This document shows, one piece after another, positions 1 through 5,662 of a stretch of 15,294 nt of DNA. The notes under the pieces are model-generated. The model worked only from the letters and a program-made list of their open reading frames with translations, was not told where the DNA came from and ran no database searches. Position numbers and translations under genes: made by a program. The stretch is from Pseudomonadota bacterium (GTDB lineage: Bacteria > Pseudomonadota > Alphaproteobacteria > Rhodospirillales > 2-02-FULL-58-16): assembly GCA_022560215.1 (NCBI GenBank), contig JADFTO010000032.1, positions 1-15,294 on the forward strand, read 5' to 3'. The number at the start of each line of letters is the position of its first letter. Positions within the stretch are counted from its first letter, which is position 1.

Positions 1-268
1 CGGGTCAGGATTGATAGGAACCATTTGACCGGGATTATTTTGTCCCGTGGCTAGGCACGCTCCGAAAGGCGATGCTTGCGCATCGGATGAGGGGCGTAAC
101 GACGCCACGGGGCAAAAGAAGGCGGCCTCCGGTGGGGCAGATCGGTCCCCCGGGTGCGTTGCAACGCTTGCCCGATGCTTGCCCGATGCTGCGGCATCGC
201 TGGGCGCGCCGCGCCTGCCCGAATGAACCGATCTGCTCCCATCAAATTGATTCCTATCAATCCTGAAC
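1..268. mobile_element. MITE-like non-coding element with terminal inverted repeats
   Basis: Positions 5-20 (TCAGGATTGATAGGAA) recur as a perfect inverted copy at 251-266. With one mismatch and one indel the similarity extends over about 25 nt (4-28 against 242-268). The ~215-nt interior has no convincing gene, but it has small hairpins (around 70-85 and 184-198) and a tandem repeat of CTTGCCCGATG near 169-190. Short size, matched inverted ends and no transposase suggest a non-autonomous element. The left end lies at the window edge, so the full terminus and any target duplication cannot be judged. It could instead be a dispersed extragenic repeat. Confidence 0.5.
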
Positions 269-421
269 CGCTCTAGGGCAGGCGTGGGGAGGGGCAGGCA
301 AGGGGGAAAGCGGATATTTCCTCGCCGCCGCCTTTATCGGCAAGGGATCGTCCCTTGGAATCGCCTCAGAATGGGTGGCGAAATTGCGCGGCCGTTCGAG
401 TTCCCAAGGATAAGGAAACCG

Positions 422-1327
422 ATGAAACGCATCACCGTCTTCGGAGGATCCGGGTTCCTCGGCCGCAGCATCGTCCTCAAGCTGGCCGCCGGGGGGGCCG
501 CGGTGCGTGTGGCCGTCCGCCACCCCGGGCGCGCATCCCACCTCGAGGGGGCCGCGGGCGGCGGCACCATCGAGCTCATGCGCGCCGATGTCTGGGACGA
601 AAAGTCCGTGGCCCGGGCGGTGAGGGATTCGGGATCCGTCATCAACACAGTCGGCCACTACGTGGAGAAATCCGGGGCGACGTTCGACGCCGTCCACGGA
701 CAAGGCGCCTTGCACGTGGCCCGGCAGGCGGGCGAGGCGGGCGTCCGGCGGCTGATCCATATCTCGGGTCTGGGCGCCGATCCTTCCTCGGACTCCCCTT
801 ACGTGAGGGCCCGGGGCATCGGGGAGGTCCTGGTGAGGGAAGCCTTCGTGGACGCCACCATCCTCCGGCCAAGCGTCATCTTCGGGCCCGAGGACGCCTT
901 CTTCAACAGGCTCTCCGACATGGCACGGCTCGCCCCTGTCCTGCCCCTGTTCGGAAGGGGGCTGACGAGATTGCAGCCGGTGTTCGTCGGTGACGTGGCC
1001 CAAGCCTGCGCCCGGGCCCTGGCCGACCCGGAGACGGCGGGCAAGGTCTACGAACTGGGCGGCCCCGGGGTCTACACCTACGCCGACCTGCTACGGCTGG
1101 TCATCGAACGGACGGGGAGAAAAAGGCTTCTCCTGCCGGTTCCCTTTTTCGTCTGGGAGGGGATGGCGGCCCTCATGGCGATCCTGCCCAACCCGCCGTT
1201 GAGCAGAGATCAGGTGAAGCTGATGAAAGGGGACAATGTGGTCGGGGCGACGGCCATGGGGCTTGCCGAGCTGGGAATCGCCCCGGCGTCCGTGGAAGAT
1301 ATCCTGCCCACCTATGTCAACGCCTGA
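422..1327 (+). CDS. NDUFA9-like NAD(P)-binding atypical SDR (complex I-associated family)
   Basis: This 301-residue protein opens with a beta strand and the Rossmann motif GGSGFLG (residues 8-14). It has the atypical-SDR layout of NDUFA9/39-kDa complex I subunit relatives, including the stretch ILRPSVIFGPEDAFFNR (147-163) that is characteristic of the family. Bacterial members are usually annotated as complex I NDUFA9 subunit family proteins; roles in respiratory chain assembly or quinone metabolism are inferred. The start at 422 is chosen because it begins directly at the Rossmann strand and has a purine-rich AAGGATAAGG upstream. The usual YxxxK position reads Y127-V-R-A-R131, so the lysine is arginine. 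The gene stands alone and is convergent with the NHL gene. Confidence 0.85.
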   Translation: MKRITVFGGSGFLGRSIVLKLAAGGAAVRVAVRHPGRASHLEGAAGGGTIELMRADVWDEKSVARAVRDSGSVINTVGHYVEKSGATFDAVHGQGALHVARQAGEAGVRRLIHISGLGADPSSDSPYVRARGIGEVLVREAFVDATILRPSVIFGPEDAFFNRLSDMARLAPVLPLFGRGLTRLQPVFVGDVAQACARALADPETAGKVYELGGPGVYTYADLLRLVIERTGRKRLLLPVPFFVWEGMAALMAILPNPPLSRDQVKLMKGDNVVGATAMGLAELGIAPASVEDILPTYVNA

Positions 1328-1356
1328 GTCTCAAGGAATCCGGCGCACGGAATAAA

Positions 1357-1374
1357 CCCGGCGACGGCGCCGGG
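1357..1374 (+). terminator. possible terminator hairpin after the NDUFA9-like gene
   Basis: CCCGGCG and CGCCGGG form a 7-bp stem with a 4-nt loop, 30 nt after the stop codon of the forward gene. No T-run follows, so this is at best a weak or bidirectional terminator between two convergent genes. Confidence 0.3.
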
Positions 1375-1400
1375 CGTAAGCTCCTTTCGGCGGCCGCGGC

Positions 1401-1431
1401 CATGTGTGGACGGCTCCCTGTTGGCAAGGTT
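1401..1431 (+). repeat. left copy of 31-bp inverted repeat flanking the metal cassette
   Basis: The 31-nt stretch beginning CATGTGTGGACGGCTCCC matches the reverse complement of 5184-5214 at 29 of 31 positions. Both copies face inward and enclose the metal-response genes. A shorter related copy lies at 5132-5147. The copy sits in the intergenic space downstream of the NHL gene. Confidence 0.7.
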
Positions 1432-1498
1432 GTTTTTGGAAACAAGTAAAGCCCAACTGAACCAGGGGGCAAGGATCGCGGTCTCTCCTCGCCCATCA

Positions 1499-2497
1499 TC
1501 ATTGCCCGATCATGTCCGTCATGGATCGCCATTTCTGGATGCGGTTGTTGCCGTAGTCGGCGACAAAGACCGTGCCATCCTCGGCCACCGCCACGGCGGT
1601 CACGTAGGTAAACTGCCCGGGTCCGTTTCCCCTCTCGCCGAAAGCCGTGAGGAAGGTGCCGTCGGCGGTGAATTTCTGTATCCGATGATTATAGAAGTCG
1701 GCGGCGAAGACGATCCCTTGCCTGTCGACAACCAGACTCGTGACGACGGCGAACCAACCGTTGAACGGACCGAAAATGTTCATGCCGAAGGGTCCGCCCC
1801 ATTTCCGCACGAAACCGCCATCAGGCGCGAAAGCCTGTATTCTGTCGTTGTAACCGTCGGCGACGAGCAGCGTTCCCCCCGGACCAAGGACCACGTCCGT
1901 GGGGTAATTGAACTCACCGGCCCGGATGCCGACCTCGCCCGTCGTTCCCCACTGGCGCACGAAGCCGCCGTCCGGACGCAGGTGCTGGACTCTCTGATTA
2001 TAGAAGTCGGCGACGAAGAGATCGCCGTTGGGCGCGATAGCGACACCTCCCGGGGCATTGAACTGACCGGGATCGCTGCCTCCACTTCCGATAATCCTGC
2101 GCGGTGTTCCGTCGAGGCCGAAGACCTGGATGCGGTCGTTCCAGTATTCGGCGACGTAGAGTTCTCCGTTGGCGATCCTCAGATTCATCGGCCGGCCCAA
2201 CTCGCCCGGGCCCTTGCCGGGCTTACCGAACTGGCGCTTGAAGTTGCCTTCGAAATCGAAGACCTGGATGCGGCCGTTGCGGGAATCGGCGACGAACACC
2301 TCTCCGCCGGAGACAGCGATGCCGGTCGGATCATTGAACTGGCCGGGGCCGGAGCCCGGTTCTCCCCATGCCATGACGAACGCGTAACCCGGCTCCTTGG
2401 ACCAGGGCACGAAGGCCAGCCAACCCGCCACGAGAAGGAGCGCGAGTAAAAGGACGAGTCCGCCGCCGGCCTTCGTAAGAGTCCTCAGCTTCGTCAC
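1499..2497 (-). CDS. membrane-anchored NHL-repeat beta-propeller protein
   Basis: The 332-residue protein has an N-terminal hydrophobic segment (about residues 12-31), likely an uncleaved anchor, and then six NHL repeats. Each repeat carries a recognisable core: FVADSRNGRIQVF, YVAEYWNDRIQVF, FVADFYNQRVQHL, LVADGYNDRIQAF, FAADFYNHRIQKF and FVADYGNNRIQKW. Six repeats fit one complete six-bladed propeller exported to the periplasm. The start is GTG at 2497, with AGGAAG about 11 nt upstream; the nearby ATG is followed at once by a stop. It is last in the minus-strand metal block, 38 nt after the barrel gene. NHL propellers bind proteins or ligands and some are enzymes; the specific role here is unknown. 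Confidence 0.85.
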   Translation of the reverse strand: MTKLRTLTKAGGGLVLLLALLLVAGWLAFVPWSKEPGYAFVMAWGEPGSGPGQFNDPTGIAVSGGEVFVADSRNGRIQVFDFEGNFKRQFGKPGKGPGELGRPMNLRIANGELYVAEYWNDRIQVFGLDGTPRRIIGSGGSDPGQFNAPGGVAIAPNGDLFVADFYNQRVQHLRPDGGFVRQWGTTGEVGIRAGEFNYPTDVVLGPGGTLLVADGYNDRIQAFAPDGGFVRKWGGPFGMNIFGPFNGWFAVVTSLVVDRQGIVFAADFYNHRIQKFTADGTFLTAFGERGNGPGQFTYVTAVAVAEDGTVFVADYGNNRIQKWRSMTDMIGQ

Positions 2498-2535
2498 GAT
2501 ATCATTTCTTCCTCAACTCAGTCGGCCGCTCCCGT

Positions 2536-3393
2536 TCAGAACGTATATTTTACCTCGAACTTGAACCGGTAATCGGATTCCGACTGAGTCCCGTTAAGGC
2601 CGTGGGCGATGGGAATCTGCACACCCGTTCGGAGCGCCACGTTCCGGTAGGTGGCAAATATCCCCGGCGACAGGAAGAGCTCCCAGCCGCCGCTATTGGC
2701 GACATCGGCGCCGGCGAGGTTGTCGCGCCCGGCGTTTTCCCAGTTGAGCTCGAGGAAGACCACCGCATCGGGCTCCAGGTACCCGCTGAGGACGGGACGG
2801 ACACCGCCTACGATGTCGAGGAACTGCCGGTCGCCTTTTTCCAGCCCCCCGCCGCCTTCGGTGTTGAGCCGGTAGCGCGCCGCCAAATTGTAGTACCAGC
2901 GCCGGCTCTCGTGGCCGTAGAGCAGGCCGCCGACGAAATCCGTGGAGCCGCTGCCGAGCCGGGGGGTGCGGCCGTCGTCGCCGGTCGGCAGCTTGACCTG
3001 GCCGAGGACCGCCGCCGAGCGCTGCAGGCCGGGCGTATCGAGCCTGAGGAAGCGATAGCGGCTGCGCAGCACGATATCGCCCAGGCCGGAAGAGCCGCTG
3101 TCGTTCGAGTCCTTGTCGAGGTACGGCAGTTCCATCTCCGCCGTCCAGTCGGCGGTCAGGCCGTATTCGAGCTCGAGCTCGACTTCCTGCTCGGTTTCCC
3201 TTTCGCCGGCGCCGCTGGCGCGCTTCCGGGAATACCCGGCGGTCACCTCGAGGCCGCCCCCGTAGACCAGATGGGGCCCCGGCGTGAAGATGGGGTTGTG
3301 GGCGGCGCCGGGTTTCGCCGTGGCAACCATGCCGACGGCCAGAAGCGCGCCGATCAACGACGCTTGCATCGCCGGCATGTAAGGCAGTTTCAT
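2536..3393 (-). CDS. outer-membrane beta-barrel protein, MetA-pathway/transporter-like family
   Basis: The 285-residue protein starts with a signal peptide (hydrophobic residues about 10-25, likely cleavage near GAA-HN at 31). The mature N-terminus NPIFTPGPHLVYGGGLEV is typical of the family called 'putative MetA-pathway of phenol degradation', often annotated simply as transporter. The body is alternating amphipathic strands and ends in KYTF with a terminal phenylalanine, as expected for an outer-membrane barrel. It begins 4 nt after the stop of the HMA gene, so the two are almost certainly co-transcribed. ATG 3393 is preferred over upstream starts because only it places the signal peptide at the N-terminus. 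A role in metal efflux or surface passage is inferred from context only. Confidence 0.75.
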   Translation of the reverse strand: MKLPYMPAMQASLIGALLAVGMVATAKPGAAHNPIFTPGPHLVYGGGLEVTAGYSRKRASGAGERETEQEVELELEYGLTADWTAEMELPYLDKDSNDSGSSGLGDIVLRSRYRFLRLDTPGLQRSAAVLGQVKLPTGDDGRTPRLGSGSTDFVGGLLYGHESRRWYYNLAARYRLNTEGGGGLEKGDRQFLDIVGGVRPVLSGYLEPDAVVFLELNWENAGRDNLAGADVANSGGWELFLSPGIFATYRNVALRTGVQIPIAHGLNGTQSESDYRFKFEVKYTF

Positions 3394-3397
3394 TTTT

Positions 3398-3703
3398 CTA
3401 CTTCTTCGGCGCTTCGAACTTGCGCAGGGTGAATCCGGCCTCATCGACGGCCCGCTTGGCGGCGGCCTCCTCGAGGGTCGCCCCTTCGGCCACGGCGACC
3501 GCGACCAGCCCACTCTCTATATCGATCTCCACCGTCACCACACCCTTCAGGCCGCCGACCTTCTTTTCCACGCCATAAGCGCAGAAGGGGCAGGCCAAGC
3601 CGTCGACATAGAGTTTGTAGACATGGGACTCGGCGACAGCGGCCGTCGCGGCGAACAACATCAGCCCCAGCGCCAATCCCGTTCGGTTTAGAAATTTTGT
3701 CAT
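3398..3703 (-). CDS. secreted heavy-metal-associated (HMA) domain protein, MerP-like
   Basis: The 101-residue protein has a signal peptide (about 1-24, cleavage after AVA) followed by a single ferredoxin-like HMA domain. The metal-binding loop is GLACPFCAYGVEKKV with cysteines 38 and 41, spaced CxxC as in MerP and CopZ, although the usual GMTC is replaced by GLAC and the intervening pair is PF. It probably binds a soft metal ion (Hg, Cu or similar) in the periplasm. The start at 3703 overlaps the merR stop as ATGA, which indicates translational coupling. Family assignment is firm; the metal is inferred from the adjacent mercury-type MerR. Confidence 0.85.
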   Translation of the reverse strand: MTKFLNRTGLALGLMLFAATAAVAESHVYKLYVDGLACPFCAYGVEKKVGGLKGVVTVEIDIESGLVAVAVAEGATLEEAAAKRAVDEAGFTLRKFEAPKK

Positions 3704-4155
3704 CTTGCGTTCTCCATGTGGCCGGCATTCGGGTCTCCGCCCGTCTCCCCGGTGGCGGCGATGAGGGCTTCCATGATCGAGCACGAACGTAGCGCGCCCC
3801 GGCCCGGGCAAGCCGAGATCAGGTCTTCGAGAGCGCCGCGAATTTCCTCGAGCCGGGCGATCTTGAGATTGACCTCTTCGAGTTTCATCGTGGCCTGCTC
3901 GCGCACGTCGGAGCAATCGGCGGACGGGTCGGCCCGGAGCGATAGAAGCTCCGCGACCTCCCGCAACGAAAAACCGATATCCTGGGCTTGGCGGATGAAA
4001 CGGATGCGCGCCACGGCCTCCTCTGGATAAATGCGAAACCCGCCGTCGAACGGCTTGGGCGGCTGTTCGATCAGGCCCTTGCGCTCATAGAACCGTATGG
4101 TCTCCACGCCGACACCCGCTTTCGCGGCCGCCCTGCTGATTGTCATTGCTTTCAT
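3700..4155 (-). CDS. merR: MerR-family metal-responsive transcriptional regulator, mercury type
   Basis: The 151-residue protein has the MerR winged-helix N-terminus (ISRAAAKAGVGVETIRFYER, residues 6-25), a second DNA-binding segment, a long dimerisation helix (about 84-112) and a C-terminal metal loop. Cysteines 81, 116 and 125 match the spacing of the three Hg(II) ligands of Tn501 MerR (82, 117, 126), including ACPGRGALRSC. It is therefore more like a mercury sensor than a CueR, ZntR or CadR type. ATG 4155 is used; ATG 4146 in the same frame is an alternative. It overlaps the HMA gene by 4 nt. The symbol reflects family and ligand set; mercury specificity is untested, and no mercuric reductase is present here. 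Confidence 0.85.
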   Translation of the reverse strand: MKAMTISRAAAKAGVGVETIRFYERKGLIEQPPKPFDGGFRIYPEEAVARIRFIRQAQDIGFSLREVAELLSLRADPSADCSDVREQATMKLEEVNLKIARLEEIRGALEDLISACPGRGALRSCSIMEALIAATGETGGDPNAGHMENAR

Positions 4156-4191
4156 GTCTCGCACCCCGCCGATCAATCTTCACTACGTACA

Positions 4192-4220
4192 AAGATACGG
4201 CATCGGGCGGAAAGCGCCAA
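4192..4220 (-). promoter_or_regulatory. possible sigma70-type promoter for merR
   Basis: On the minus strand, TTGGCG (4220-4215) and TATCTT (4197-4192) are separated by 17 nt and lie about 37 nt upstream of the merR ATG. Both hexamers are partial matches to consensus, so this is a plausible but unproven separate promoter for merR and the genes after it. Confidence 0.35.
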
Positions 4221-4286
4221 TCGAGGCCCCGGACGAAGGCCCGTTCCGGGCGGCCGGAACGACCGGGCCGGATGAAGCACCTTGCC

Positions 4287-4865
4287 CTATCGCTTGCCGC
4301 CCGGCCACGTCAGGAAGGGCATGTTGACGACGATGCCCGGCTTTTCGATGCTCACCCAGCCGCGATCGATGGCGCCCCGCAACTCGGGCACGGACTTCAA
4401 GACCCGGGCCGATTTCACCTCCTTCCATGTCACCAGGGTCACCGCGCGCAGCGGGCTGTACCCCGGATCTCCGGGCGTGTGTTCGAAAATATCCGCCTGT
4501 CCGCCGAGCGGGCCCGTCGGGCCATCCCCGGTCTTGCCGTTGGTGAAGACGTACACGGGCGCAAGCATCTCCTTCGGGGCCTTGGCGAGGGAGGGGACGA
4601 GAAGCACCGGCGAGCCTCCCATCATGTCGGTGAGAATCTTGGCGATCTTCGGGTCCGAGGTCTCGGTGTGTATGAACAGGATTTCTTGCCCCTTGCTGTA
4701 GCCCGTGACGGCCGGCACCGTCGGGGCGTCGGCGGCCATCATGCCGCCCATGGGCTTCATGCCTTCCGCGGGCATCTTCATGCCCTGGGACCAGACCGGA
4801 GAGGGGCCTGTCAGCGTGAAAAGCAGAAGGGCGAGAAAAGCGCCGTTCCTGGGAAGGTTATTCAT
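4287..4865 (-). CDS. Met-rich secreted protein of unknown function, first gene of MerR-controlled block
   Basis: The 192-residue protein has an N-terminal signal peptide (hydrophobic residues about 9-20, likely cleaved near 26). A methionine-rich segment follows (MKMPAEGMKPMGGMM, residues 29-43), and then a globular domain with GYSKGQEILFIHTE, LVPSLAKAPKEMLAPVYVF and SPLRAVTLVTWKEV. I do not recognise an experimentally characterised family. Methionine clusters of this sort bind Cu(I), Ag(I) or Hg(II) in other secreted proteins, so a periplasmic metal-binding role is inferred. The start at 4865 has a very strong ribosome-binding site (TAGGAGG, 8 nt upstream). It is the gene nearest the MerR-type promoter; merR begins about 130 nt downstream. 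Confidence 0.75.
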   Translation of the reverse strand: MNNLPRNGAFLALLLFTLTGPSPVWSQGMKMPAEGMKPMGGMMAADAPTVPAVTGYSKGQEILFIHTETSDPKIAKILTDMMGGSPVLLVPSLAKAPKEMLAPVYVFTNGKTGDGPTGPLGGQADIFEHTPGDPGYSPLRAVTLVTWKEVKSARVLKSVPELRGAIDRGWVSIEKPGIVVNMPFLTWPGGKR

Positions 4866-4900
4866 CGGCTTGCCTCCTAATTGCGTGCGGGTGGAGGCAC

Positions 4901-4932
4901 ACCCTAACCGCCGTACCATGGTACGGAGTCAA
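4901..4932 (-). promoter_or_regulatory. MerR-type operator and promoter
   Basis: Read on the minus strand, a -35 box TTGACT (4932-4927) is followed by the perfect 16-bp palindrome CCGTACCATGGTACGG (4926-4911). A -10-like TAGGGT (4906-4901) lies at 20-nt spacing, or TTAGGG (4907-4902) at 19 nt. Over-long 19-20 nt spacing with a dyad between the boxes is the hallmark of MerR-activated promoters. From memory, the half-sites CCGTAC/GTACGG match those of the Tn501/Tn21 mer operator. It points at the Met-rich gene, whose start is 35 nt from the -10. Confidence 0.85.
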
Positions 4933-4999
4933 GGCCTCAAACGAGAAAAATTATTGGATGGACGACACAGAAAAATTGTAATTTCTCACCCCGGTGGAG

Positions 5000-5147
5000 C
5001 TACGCTGGCAGGAAGATGGAGTTTCCGTCAAGTGTGGCGCGGATGGCTTGGAAGACGGAGAGGCCGTTGTGATGTCCGGTTTCGACGATGGAGCGGACTG
5101 CGGCGAAGAGCTGGCCGCCCCATTGGGAACGGAAGCCGTCCACACAT
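5000..5147 (-). pseudogene. C-terminal remnant of an IS66-like transposase
   Basis: A minus-strand frame ending at the TAG at 5000-5002 encodes about 48 residues starting VDGFRSQWGGQLF and continuing AAVRSIVETGHHNGLSVFQA. This resembles the extreme C-terminus of IS66-family transposases, the part after the DDE catalytic domain. The upstream portion is absent; the frame instead runs into the flanking repeat. It is a fragment with no function, but it marks past insertion-sequence activity at the edge of the metal cassette. The family call comes from pattern recognition only. Confidence 0.45.
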
Positions 5148-5214
5148 GACTGCACCCGAGCAGTTTGCACCAACCTCAAAACAAACCTTGCCAACAGGGA
5201 GCCACCCACACATG
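5132..5214. repeat. right-end repeat cluster (two related copies, inverted relative to 1401-1431)
   Basis: The 31-nt stretch at 5184-5214 is an inverted copy (29/31) of 1401-1431, with the similarity continuing loosely into an A-rich flank. A second, shorter copy at 5132-5147 shares AGCCGTCCACACATG in the same orientation as 5184-5214. Both copies are followed by an ATGAC...CCCGAG segment, so the two form a local direct repeat about 67 nt apart. Confidence 0.65.
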
Positions 5215-5364
5215 ACCCGAGCCCAAATACCCAAGCCACCGCCAGATCCACCCCCGGAACCAATCCCTGGCGTTCCCCCAATTCCTCTGCCTGACAAGCC
5301 CCCGCAACCGCCACCAACGGAACCGCCACCGCCAGGTTATGCATCGCCCTCGGATAACCTCTGA
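5212..5364 (+). CDS. possible small proline-rich protein
   Basis: A 50-codon frame starts at ATG 5212 inside the repeat and is preceded by AGGGAG about 10 nt upstream. Its product is dominated by proline (segments such as PKPPPDPPPEPIPGVPPIP) with alternating acidic and small residues, and it has no signal peptide. Short Pro-rich ORFs of this type are seen in other proteobacterial genomes, but the composition could also be an accident of a CCN-rich repeat. No function is proposed. Confidence 0.3.
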   Translation: MTRAQIPKPPPDPPPEPIPGVPPIPLPDKPPQPPPTEPPPPGYASPSDNL

Positions 5365-5662
5365 TGCGAGATCGGTGATTCCCATGTCGAAGCACGAAGC
5401 AAAATTCCAAGTGGGGTAAACAATTCAGCCCAAGCTGTTTGACTGCATCGGGGTCTTTTTCGTTGTCGATCCGACATTTCAAGGGACAGATGAATGGTAC
5501 GAGCAAGTGGCTCGCTCACGCCCCCCGAAGGACAAACCTTGGTAGTGAATGAAGCGGCTCATACCACCTATGTCGCCGAGCAGAACCTAGAGCCTCCACA
5601 AGCACCACGGAGAATCGTGCCCCCGTTTGCCCGCCGCCGCCCATTCGGGGCATAGTGGCGAC
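5365..5662. other. intergenic region without a supported gene
   Basis: This roughly 300-base stretch is more AT-rich than its surroundings by eye. It contains only short frames with unconvincing codon use on either strand and no clear hairpin terminator. It separates the cassette remnants from the regulator-Mla operon and should contain that operon's promoter, but I cannot identify one. Confidence 0.5.

Noticed and set aside
169..190. Short tandem repeat of CTTGCCCGATG as a CRISPR-like array
   Set aside because: There are only two adjacent units with no spacers and no cas genes; it is internal structure of the MITE-like element.
1406..2449. Plus-strand frame of 347 codons opposite the NHL gene
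   Set aside because: Its apparent internal repeats (VGDE-like units) are simply the antisense of the NHL repeats.
5000..5506. A 168-codon minus-strand gene spanning the repeat cluster
   Set aside because: The frame joins unrelated pieces (intergenic sequence, repeat copies, transposase tail), and only the last ~48 codons look like real protein.
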